Origin: VRUE01 sp963716735
Lineage (GTDB): Bacteria > Actinomycetota > Thermoleophilia > Solirubrobacterales > 70-9
Direction of reading: 5' to 3'
Length of the DNA stretch: 64,000 nt
Assembly: GCA_963716735.1 (NCBI GenBank)
Contig: OY970321.1
Span: forward strand, 1,054,001-1,118,000
The position numbers and the translations under genes are program-made. The stretch's first letter is position 1; each line of letters starts with the position of its first letter. Below, in pieces: positions 57,830-64,000 of the stretch. The notes beneath the pieces were generated by a model. That model was not told the origin of the DNA, made no database searches, and saw only the letters and a program-made list of their open reading frames with translations.

Positions 57830-58626
57830 TCGCTGGCGACTTTTTCCTTGCCCCAGGACGGAAAAAGTCGCCCGCGATCATGCAGCTCGAGCAGCCCCAA
57901 AGCCAGAGCGACCGGCACGGTGGCCGGCAACGTGTCGACAGCGAAGAAGAGCAGGTCGAACGCCAGGGCGAGGGCGGCGACGAGCAGCGCCCCCCGCGCC
58001 TGGCGACGAGGTGAGATGGCAAGAAGACAGCCGAGGGTGGCGGCTATGAACAGGTCCCCGAAGCCCATCAGCGCATCCCCGAAGTGAGCGACCTGCAGAC
58101 GCGGCAGCCCGCTGGGCGCCGCGGCGGTGAGGGTCGCGTTGGGGCCCTGAAGCAGGTTGGTGGCGACGAACCAGGTGTCGATGGCGGCCATCGCGTAAAT
58201 CCCGAGCTTCAGCCAGAACGCCGGCGCGACCGAGACCAGCAGCCAGCCGAGCCCGATGCAGCCGAGCGCGGTCAGCGCCGTCGCCGCAGCCTCGCCGAGG
58301 AGCGAGCCCGGCGCAGCCCAGGCGAGAGCGAACAGGGGCGCGACCGCCGCCCCCCACTCCGGCCGGGCGCCGTGGATCAGCCAGCCAAGCGCCAGCACCG
58401 CGAACGGGGGCACGGCGATCAGCGCCAGCCAGGAGAGCGCGGTCGCCGATTCGCCTTCCCAACCGACGATGCCGATCACGACGACGATCGAGAGCGCGGG
58501 CACCAGCGCCCACCAGGGGCTGCGAAAAGCGTCGAACCAGGCAAACCGACGCGACTGCGGCAACGCCACAAGCGCCGCCTGCGCAAGGCTGAGGATCGAT
58601 ATCGAGACAGCAAAGGACGGCATCAA
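57826..58626 (-). CDS. multi-spanning membrane protein of unknown function
   Basis: A 266-residue protein with about eight hydrophobic helices (for example WWALVPALSIVVVIGIVGW, WLALIAVPPFAVLALGWLIH, GALLVAALALAFDLLFFAVD). No motif is recognised. The stop (57826-57828) overlaps the convergent hydrolase end, and the 3' end of the gene contains the hairpin at 57835-57872, which therefore lies inside the coding sequence (…LFPSWGKEKVASD). Separated from guaA by a strong hairpin. Confidence 0.6.
   Translation of the reverse strand: MMPSFAVSISILSLAQAALVALPQSRRFAWFDAFRSPWWALVPALSIVVVIGIVGWEGESATALSWLALIAVPPFAVLALGWLIHGARPEWGAAVAPLFALAWAAPGSLLGEAAATALTALGCIGLGWLLVSVAPAFWLKLGIYAMAAIDTWFVATNLLQGPNATLTAAAPSGLPRLQVAHFGDALMGFGDLFIAATLGCLLAISPRRQARGALLVAALALAFDLLFFAVDTLPATVPVALALGLLELHDRGRLFPSWGKEKVASD
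57835..57872. terminator. bidirectional hairpin between convergent genes
   Basis: A perfect 13-bp stem GGCGACTTTTTCC (57835-57847) and GGAAAAAGTCGCC (57860-57872), loop 12 nt. For the plus-strand hydrolase it starts 6 nt after the stop; for the minus-strand gene it lies in the last codons. Confidence 0.6.
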
Positions 58627-58639
58627 CGCCGACCTAGGT

Positions 58640-58691
58640 GGACGTGCCTCAAGTTAGGTACCCATAGTGGCCTCTGACTTGAGGCACGTCC
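58640..58691 (-). terminator. strong hairpin after guaA
   Basis: A perfect 15-bp stem GGACGTGCCTCAAGT (58640-58654) and ACTTGAGGCACGTCC (58677-58691), loop 22 nt, begins 9 nt beyond the guaA stop on the minus strand. There is no clear T-tract. Probable terminator of the PfkB-guaB3-guaA run. Confidence 0.6.
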
Positions 58692-58700
58692 CCCGAGGGG

Positions 58701-60287
58701 CTACTCCCACTCGATCGTGGCGGGGGGCTTTGAGGAGATATCGAGCGCTACGCGGTTGACTTCGCGGATCTCGTTGATGATCCGGTTGGAGACGCGCTCG
58801 AGCAGGTCGTAGGGGAGTCGGGCCCAGTCGGCGGTCATCGCGTCGTCGGAGGTGACGGCGCGGATCACGATCGGGTAGGCGTAGGTGCGACCGTCCCCCT
58901 GTACGCCGACCGAACGCACGACGGGCAGCACGCAGAAGGACTGCCAGAGCTGGCGGTAGAGCTCGGCGGCGCGGATCTCCTCCTGCAGGATCGCGTCAGC
59001 GGCGCGGAGGATGTCGAGCCGCTCCTTCGTCACCTCACCGCCGACGATGCGGATCCCGAGGCCGGGGCCCGGGAAGGGCTGGCGCCATACCATCCGCTCG
59101 GGCAGGCCGAGCTCGGCGCCGACCGCCCGGACCTCGTCCTTGAACAGCATCCGCAGCGGCTCGACCAGCTCGAACTCGAGGTCCTCGGGCAGGCCGCCGA
59201 CGTTGTGGTGGGACTTGATCGTGTCGGCGGCGTCGCTGCCGCCGGACTCGATCACGTCCGAGTAGAGGGTTCCCTGCACGAGGTAGGCGGCGTCCTCGAG
59301 CTTCGCCGCCTCCTCCTCGAAGACACGGATGAACTCGGCACCGATGATCTTGCGCTTGCGCTCCGGCTCGTCCACACCGGCGAGGCGGGCGAGGAAGCGC
59401 TCCTCGGCGTCGACGTGGACCAGCGGGATGCCGAACTGACCGAAGGCCTCGACCACCTGCTCGGCCTCGTTCAGCCGCATCAGGCCGTGGTCGACGAAGA
59501 CGCAGGTCAGTTGCGCGCCGATCGCGCGGTGGACGAGCAGGGCCGCCACCGAGGAGTCGACGCCGCCGGAGAGGCCGCAGATCACCCGGCCCTCACCGAC
59601 CTGGGCGCGAATCGCCGCAACCTGCTCGGCGATCACCGATTGGGGCGACCACTGCTCCTCGCAGCCGGCGATCTCGCGTAGGAAGCGGGTCAGGACCTCG
59701 GTCCCGTAGGGAGTGTGGACGACCTCGGGATGGAACTGGATCCCGTAGAGGCCGCGATCGGGCGCCTCGCAGGCGGCGACCGGCGATGCCGGCGTCGAGG
59801 CGAGTGCGGTGAACCCCGGCGGCGGCTCGAAGACCGCGTCGCGGTGGCTCATCCAGCAGCTCTGCTCCTCCGGCAACCCGGCCAGCAAGCGGCCGCCGGT
59901 GTTGCGCAGGGTCAGCTCGGCGCGCCCGAACTCTCCCGACTCCGCCCCTTCGACCTTGCCGCCCAACGCCTGGACCATCGCCTGCATCCCGTAACAGATG
60001 CCCAGCATCGGAATCCCCAGATCGAGCAGCTCGAGGGGAAACGCCGGGGCCCCCGGCTCATACACGGAAGCCGGACCGCCGGAGAGAATCAAGCCCTTCG
60101 GAGCGCGCGCCCGAATCGACTCAGCGGACGCCGTAGCGGGCAACAGCTCGGCAAACACGCCGCATTCGCGGATGCGCCGCGCAATCAGCTGAGAGTACTG
60201 CCCGCCGAAATCGAGGACGAGCACCTCCTCGGAGGCCTGGGCCGGCGCCGTTGGAGCGCCGGCCTCAGTCGTCGGCGACTCCAACAC
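58701..60287 (-). CDS. guaA: GMP synthase (glutamine-hydrolysing)
   Basis: A 528-residue enzyme making GMP from XMP. N-terminal class I glutamine amidotransferase with nucleophile Cys in MLGICYGMQAMVQALGG and His/Glu in IQFHPEVVHTPYG; ATP-pyrophosphatase P-loop GLSGGVDSSVAALLVH; dimerisation domain with RQPFPGPGLGIRIVGGEVT and the C-terminal PPATIEWE. It overlaps guaB3 by 23 nt, so the two are coupled in purine nucleotide synthesis. Confidence 0.96.
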   Translation of the reverse strand: MLESPTTEAGAPTAPAQASEEVLVLDFGGQYSQLIARRIRECGVFAELLPATASAESIRARAPKGLILSGGPASVYEPGAPAFPLELLDLGIPMLGICYGMQAMVQALGGKVEGAESGEFGRAELTLRNTGGRLLAGLPEEQSCWMSHRDAVFEPPPGFTALASTPASPVAACEAPDRGLYGIQFHPEVVHTPYGTEVLTRFLREIAGCEEQWSPQSVIAEQVAAIRAQVGEGRVICGLSGGVDSSVAALLVHRAIGAQLTCVFVDHGLMRLNEAEQVVEAFGQFGIPLVHVDAEERFLARLAGVDEPERKRKIIGAEFIRVFEEEAAKLEDAAYLVQGTLYSDVIESGGSDAADTIKSHHNVGGLPEDLEFELVEPLRMLFKDEVRAVGAELGLPERMVWRQPFPGPGLGIRIVGGEVTKERLDILRAADAILQEEIRAAELYRQLWQSFCVLPVVRSVGVQGDGRTYAYPIVIRAVTSDDAMTADWARLPYDLLERVSNRIINEIREVNRVALDISSKPPATIEWE

Positions 60288-61470
60288 CGGCGGATACCGC
60301 CGCCCGGCCGTTCGAGCCCATCCCGACCGACTGCTCGTTCTGCAGCTTCTTGCCCTCGCTCATCAACGCCGGCGCGACCATAACCTCGGCCCGCTGGAAG
60401 GAACGGATGTCCTCGTAGCCGGTGGTGGCCATCGAGGTTTTCAGCGCGCCCATCAGGTTGAAGGTGCCGTCGTTCTCCTGGGCCGGGCCAAGCAGAATCT
60501 CCTCCATCGTCCCGTCCTGCTTGGTCGAGACACGGGTGCCGCGCGGCAGCGAGGGATGGAAGGTCGCCATCCCCCAGTGGAAGCCACGACCGGGCGCCTC
60601 CTTGGCACGGGCCAGCGGCGAACCGACCATCACCGCGTCGGCGCCGACGGCGATCGCCTTGGAGACGTCGCCACCGGTGCGCATGCCGCCGTCGGCGATC
60701 ACGTTCACGTATTCGCCGGTCTCCAGCATGTGCTGAGCGCGGGCCGCGGCGACGTCGGCGATCGCCGTCGCCTGCGGCACGCCGATCCCGAGCACGCCGC
60801 GCGTCGTGCAGGCGGCACCGGGGCCGACCCCGACCAGGACGCCGACAGCGCCGGTCCGCATCAGGTGAAGCCCGGTCGAGTAGGAGGCGCAGCCACCGAC
60901 CACGGTCGGCACCGGCACTTCGGAGATGAACTCCTTCAGGTTGAGCGGCTCGACCGTGGTCGAGACGTGTTCGGCGGAGATCACCGTGCCCTGGATGACG
61001 AGGATGTCGATCCCGGCCTCGACCGCTATCTCGTAGTGCTCGCGCACCTTCTGCGGCGTCAACGAGCCGCAGGCGACCGCGCCCCGCTCCTTGATTTCGG
61101 CGATCCGCCTGCCGATCAGCTCCGGCTGCACCGGCTGGGTGTAGATCTCCTGCATGATCCGGGTCGCCTCGTGCTTGGGCGCGGCGGCAACCCTCTCCAG
61201 CTGCTCCTCGGCATCCTCGAAACGGGTCCAGATCCCCTCGAGGTTGAGCACGCCCAGACCGCCGAGCTCGTTGACGAGGACGGCGGTGTCGGGACTGACC
61301 ACTCCGTCCATCGCCGAAGCGACCAGCGGCAGCTCAAAGCGGTAGGGGCCCAGGTCCCAGCTGATGTCTATGTCGTCGGGATCGCGGGTGCGGCGCGACG
61401 GAACGATCGCGATGTCATCGAATCCGTAGGCGCGCCGCCCCTTCTTGCCTCGACCGATGTCGATCTCCAA
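60265..61470 (-). CDS. guaB3: GuaB3-family IMP dehydrogenase-related protein
   Basis: A 401-residue (beta/alpha)8 protein of the GuaB3 group: EIDIGRGKKGRRAYGFDDIA at the start, VASAMDGVVSP, active-site loop GVGPGAACTTRGVLGIGVPQ with the catalytic Cys, VIADGGMRTGGDVSKAIAVGADAVMVG, and no CBS domains. The group is distinct from GuaB and GuaB2 and may make XMP from IMP; cyanobacterial GuaB3 has IMP dehydrogenase activity. The TTG at 61470 is supported by GGAGG seven bases upstream; a much longer frame upstream is not supported. Followed by guaA with a 23-nt overlap. Confidence 0.9.
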   Translation of the reverse strand: MEIDIGRGKKGRRAYGFDDIAIVPSRRTRDPDDIDISWDLGPYRFELPLVASAMDGVVSPDTAVLVNELGGLGVLNLEGIWTRFEDAEEQLERVAAAPKHEATRIMQEIYTQPVQPELIGRRIAEIKERGAVACGSLTPQKVREHYEIAVEAGIDILVIQGTVISAEHVSTTVEPLNLKEFISEVPVPTVVGGCASYSTGLHLMRTGAVGVLVGVGPGAACTTRGVLGIGVPQATAIADVAAARAQHMLETGEYVNVIADGGMRTGGDVSKAIAVGADAVMVGSPLARAKEAPGRGFHWGMATFHPSLPRGTRVSTKQDGTMEEILLGPAQENDGTFNLMGALKTSMATTGYEDIRSFQRAEVMVAPALMSEGKKLQNEQSVGMGSNGRAAVSAGVGVADD

Positions 61471-61510
61471 AATCGATCCTCCAGGGAAGTGGTGGCGTTG
61501 AACAGCCAGC

Positions 61511-62467
61511 CTACACTTCGGCGGGGACCTCCAGATCGTGGACCTCGACCTCGGCGAGCAGGCGCTCGACCCGGCGGCGGTCGACGGTGCCGGCCCCGAA
61601 GTGCTGCGTGGACTCGGCACCGCAGGCGACCCCGTAGGCAAGGCATTCCTCCGGCTCGCGGCCGTCGTAGAGGCCGGCCGCGTAACCGGCGAGGAAGGCA
61701 TCGCCGGAGCCGACCGTCGAGACCGCCTCCAGTGGCTTGGTGCGCACTTCCACCACGCGTCGCCCGGCCCCCTCGCCGACCACGGCAACGCAGCCGTCGG
61801 GCCGCGTGATCGCCGCCTCGCCGGCGCCGAGGCGGACCAGCTCGGTGAGGCCCTGGACGAAATCGTCGCGATCGGAGAACTCCTGCCCGACCAGCTCCTC
61901 CGCCTCGAGCTCGTTGGGAGTGACGACCGAGGCACCGGCGCGCAGGCCGGCCAGCATCGCCTCACCGTCGGAGTCGAGGATCGACTTGACCCCGCACTCG
62001 CGCAGGTCCTCGACCAGGCGGGCGTAGAGCTCCGCGCCGGCACCGGGCGGCAGGGTGCCGGCAAGCACGCAGAGCTTCGCCCCGCGAGCGAGGTAGCGCA
62101 GGCGCTCGACGAAGCGCTCGACCTCCTCCGGGCTGACCGCCGGACCACGCTCGTTGATCTCGGTCTGCTCGCCCGAGGTGGGATCGATCACCGCCATGTT
62201 GATCCGCGTCTCGCCGGCGATCCAGGTGAAGTCGGTGAGGATCGCCTCCTTGCGCAGCTGCTCCAGCATCCTGTTTCCGGTCGGCCCGCCGGCGAAGCCG
62301 GTGGCGATCACCGGACGCCCCAGCAGGCGCAGGGCTCGGGCGACGTTGATCCCCTTTCCCCCGGCAACCGTGCGGCTCTCGACCGCCCGGTGGCGGTGCC
62401 CGAGGCGGAAATTCGGAACGGCGACCGTGCGATCGATCGCGGCGTTGAGGGTTACGGTGAGAATCAT
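61511..62467 (-). CDS. PfkB-family 1-phosphofructokinase-like sugar kinase
   Basis: A 318-residue ribokinase-fold kinase: ILTVTLNAAIDRTVAVPNFRLG at the start, SRTVAGGKGINVARALRLLG (first signature), ETRINMAVIDPTSGEQTEIN and the catalytic anion-hole TVGSGDAFLAGYAAGL (second signature, Asp). This is the FruK/LacC pattern, so it likely phosphorylates fructose-1-phosphate or tagatose-6-phosphate. No PTS or fru regulator is nearby. ATGA-type overlap with the carboxypeptidase gene. Confidence 0.9.
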   Translation of the reverse strand: MILTVTLNAAIDRTVAVPNFRLGHRHRAVESRTVAGGKGINVARALRLLGRPVIATGFAGGPTGNRMLEQLRKEAILTDFTWIAGETRINMAVIDPTSGEQTEINERGPAVSPEEVERFVERLRYLARGAKLCVLAGTLPPGAGAELYARLVEDLRECGVKSILDSDGEAMLAGLRAGASVVTPNELEAEELVGQEFSDRDDFVQGLTELVRLGAGEAAITRPDGCVAVVGEGAGRRVVEVRTKPLEAVSTVGSGDAFLAGYAAGLYDGREPEECLAYGVACGAESTQHFGAGTVDRRRVERLLAEVEVHDLEVPAEV

Positions 62468-63660
62468 CGCCTTGGGCGCCTCCTCCAGATGACGGCTGCG
62501 ATCAGTATCGCGGACAGCGCCAGCGCGATCCAGAGCAGGTTGCCTTCGAGGAAGCTGCGCACGCGTTCCAGCGCGCTCGCATTCGGCACGGCGCGGCCGG
62601 CACGCAGAGGCACCGAAGCGGTCGGCAAGCCGTCGACGCGGACCACGGCGCGGCCCAACTTGGCCCCCCGGCGCAGCGGACCCTCGACCTGCCCCGGCGC
62701 CCGCACGGCAACCGTCAGCCGCTGGCCGCGCCGGAGGCCGACGGCCACGGTCCGCGCGGCACGCAACGGCAGCTCGTCGTCCGTGTAGCGGATCGACGGT
62801 TCGGCAAGCGCCTGGCCGGTATGGATCGGGACCCTCTTGCGGTACTTCGAGAAGCCGTATTCGAGCAGCTGCAGGGTGTCGTCAAAGCGTTCTTCGTCGG
62901 TCCAGGTGCCGACCACGGCGGCGATCAGCTCGACTCCCTTGCGCCGTCCCGAGCCGACCAGGACGTACCTGGCGCCAAAGGTGTGGCCGGTCTTCACCCC
63001 GTTCGCCCAGGGCGCCATCGAGAGCAGTTCGTTGATGGTCGAGATACGGCGCGGCGGGCGCACGCTGCGCAGCAGGGCGCTGCGCGACGCCGCGATCTTG
63101 GCGAAGGCGGGAATGTCGAGTAGGTGCCGGGTAAGGACCGCAAGGTCGCCGGCGCTGGAGTAATTGCCGCGCTCATCGAGGCCGATCGGGTTGGCGTAGT
63201 GGGTGTGGGAGAGACCGAGCGCCGCGGCGTAGCGATTCATCTCGCCGACGAAGCGCCGTTCGGATCCCGCCGCGGCACGCGCGAGGTCATAGGCGGCGTC
63301 GTTGCCGCTGCGCAGGATCAGGCCGTAGAGCAGATCGCGAACGCTGATCCTCTGCCCGGAACGCAGCCCCAGCAGCGACTCGCCGTATTCAGCCTCATAT
63401 GGCGCTGCCCTGACGATCTTGTCCAAGGGCAACTCCTGTAACGCCACGTAAGCGGTCATCAGCTTGGTCGTGCTTGCGACCAGCAGCTGGCGGGACGCGG
63501 CATGAGACGCAAGCACTTCCCCGGAGCCGGCATCGACCAATGCCCAGGCCCGCGCCTCGAGCCGCGGCGGCGCCTCGTCCGCGACTGCAGCGACAGGACC
63601 CGCGATCGCAACGGCCACGAAGACCAAGCCGAGCAAAGCGGCCAGTCGATTGCGGCTCAC
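62464..63660 (-). CDS. D-alanyl-D-alanine carboxypeptidase (PBP5-like)
   Basis: A 398-residue exported serine peptidase trimming peptidoglycan stem peptides. Signal peptide (LAALLGLVFVAVAIAGPVAAVA), SxxK as ASTTKLMTAYVA, SxN as RSGNDAAYDLARAA, KTG as NGVKTGHTFGARY. A C-terminal beta domain and a final membrane anchor (LLWIALALSAILIAAVIWRRR) fit DacA/PBP5 topology. Overlaps the kinase gene and the LysM gene by 4 nt each. Confidence 0.93.
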   Translation of the reverse strand: MSRNRLAALLGLVFVAVAIAGPVAAVADEAPPRLEARAWALVDAGSGEVLASHAASRQLLVASTTKLMTAYVALQELPLDKIVRAAPYEAEYGESLLGLRSGQRISVRDLLYGLILRSGNDAAYDLARAAAGSERRFVGEMNRYAAALGLSHTHYANPIGLDERGNYSSAGDLAVLTRHLLDIPAFAKIAASRSALLRSVRPPRRISTINELLSMAPWANGVKTGHTFGARYVLVGSGRRKGVELIAAVVGTWTDEERFDDTLQLLEYGFSKYRKRVPIHTGQALAEPSIRYTDDELPLRAARTVAVGLRRGQRLTVAVRAPGQVEGPLRRGAKLGRAVVRVDGLPTASVPLRAGRAVPNASALERVRSFLEGNLLWIALALSAILIAAVIWRRRPRR

Positions 63661-63974
63661 TTCAGCTTCAGCTTCTCGCCCGAGATCAGGATCTGGGGGT
63701 CGACCCCAGGATTCAACTCGAGGATGAGGGCGACCGTCACACCGGTCTTATGGGCGATCGAGGTGAGCGTGTCACCGCTCTGCACTTCGTAGACCTTGGG
63801 GGTGTGAATCTTGGTCTGACCGTGCTTGGCGCCTCCCGCGGGGCCCGAGCCACCGGAGTCGCCGCCGCTGTCGCCACCCCCGCCGAGCGCCGTCGCGATC
63901 ACGATGATCACGACGACGAAGCCGCAGAGAACGGCCGCGGCGGCGAAAAATCTGGCGGGTGCTCTAGAGCTCAG
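63657..63974 (-). CDS. membrane-anchored LysM protein, probable CTG start
   Basis: A protein of about 105 residues: an N-terminal membrane helix (FFAAAAVLCGFVVVIIVIA), a Gly/Ser linker (GGGGDSGGDSGGSGPAGGAK), and one LysM domain (YEVQSGDTLTSIAHKTGVTV, ALILELNPGVDP, LISGEKLKLK) binding peptidoglycan. GTG 63911 would start inside the helix. No ATG, GTG or TTG precedes it in frame, but CTG 63974 overlaps the upstream stop as CTGA, the same 4-nt geometry used throughout the window, and gives a full helix. Coupled to the carboxypeptidase gene. Confidence 0.72.
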   Translation of the reverse strand: MSSRAPARFFAAAAVLCGFVVVIIVIATALGGGGDSGGDSGGSGPAGGAKHGQTKIHTPKVYEVQSGDTLTSIAHKTGVTVALILELNPGVDPQILISGEKLKLK

Positions 63975-64000
63975 CCCTTGACCTTGGCCTTCAGCGCCGA
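63971..64000 (-). CDS. partial 3' end of an upstream gene
   Basis: Only the last nine residues, SALKAKVKG, and a TGA are in the window, in frame directly upstream of the LysM gene (CTGA overlap). Too short to identify. It is most likely the previous member of the same operon. Confidence 0.45.
   Translation of the reverse strand, partial: SALKAKVKG

Overview
The window is about 64 kb of high-GC DNA with densely packed genes, many 4-nt start/stop overlaps (ATGA, GTGA, TTGA, TGATG), frequent GTG and TTG starts and no tRNA or rRNA gene that I can see. Gene content (GuaB3, DrrA-type exporter, the rplM-rpsI-glmM-glmS ... nnr-alr block, A2-type aa3 oxidase, PduO-type cobalamin adenosyltransferase, excalibur and UBP zinc-finger proteins) points to an aerobic, heterotrophic actinobacterium. 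Thermoleophilia/Solirubrobacterales is my best guess; this is inferred from gene content, not from a marker alignment.

Layout. 0.1-5.4 kb: DUF1015, cobalamin adenosyltransferase, OsmC, GMC oxidoreductase, SDR and a NUDIX CoA pyrophosphatase. 5.4-6.9 kb: 1-Cys peroxiredoxin and two small proteins on the minus strand. 6.9-14 kb: a fatty-acid oxidation operon (thiolase, PLP fold-IV enzyme, acyl-CoA dehydrogenase, enoyl-CoA hydratase, 3-hydroxyacyl-CoA dehydrogenase) ending in an SdsA-type alkyl sulfatase. 14-18.5 kb: excalibur protein, UBP zinc finger, GreA, thioredoxin reductase, flippase-like and PAP2 membrane proteins. 18.5-24.7 kb: a cytochrome-oxidase-like subunit II/I pair that has lost almost all its metal ligands, then heme O synthase, two small membrane proteins, a CBS protein, a diheme cytochrome c and heme A synthase. 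24.9-29.9 kb (minus): a complete canonical aa3 oxidase operon (coxB-coxA-USP-like-coxC) with a second USP-like protein. 30-33 kb: glycosyltransferase and small or secreted unknowns. 33.3-38.6 kb: amidase, ABC exporter with two permeases, GH63-like hydrolase. 38.6-52.4 kb (mostly minus): infA, cca-like, alr, CBS, nnr, then a Fic gene (plus), Vps62-like and DUF3352 proteins, then glmS, glmM, rpsI, rplM. 52.5-58.6 kb: c-di-AMP riboswitch with M23 peptidase, a nucleotidyltransferase pair resembling a toxin-antitoxin module, Fur/Zur regulator with ZIP transporter, TetR with two alpha/beta hydrolases, a membrane protein. 58.7-64 kb (minus): guaA, guaB3, PfkB kinase, D-Ala-D-Ala carboxypeptidase, LysM protein.

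The two most unusual things are these. (1) The subunit II/I pair at 18.5-20.9 kb keeps the heme-copper oxidase fold and sequence landmarks but lacks the CuA cysteines, both CuB histidines of helix VII, the helix VI histidine, the heme a3 histidine and one of the two low-spin heme histidines. A canonical oxidase is encoded 7 kb away, so this looks like a retained non-canonical paralogue. (2) Two families of palindromic intergenic elements: family A at 22291 and 30006, family B at 4809, 25584 and 31817 with a variant at 17352. Each has a conserved core framed by copy-specific, perfectly or nearly complementary arms, and an arm overlaps or abuts the stop codon of a neighbouring gene in every copy. 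The arms change in a compensatory way between copies, so the folded structure appears to be what is kept. Simple stop-overlapping hairpins elsewhere (for example 14286-14313) look like possible 'empty' versions.
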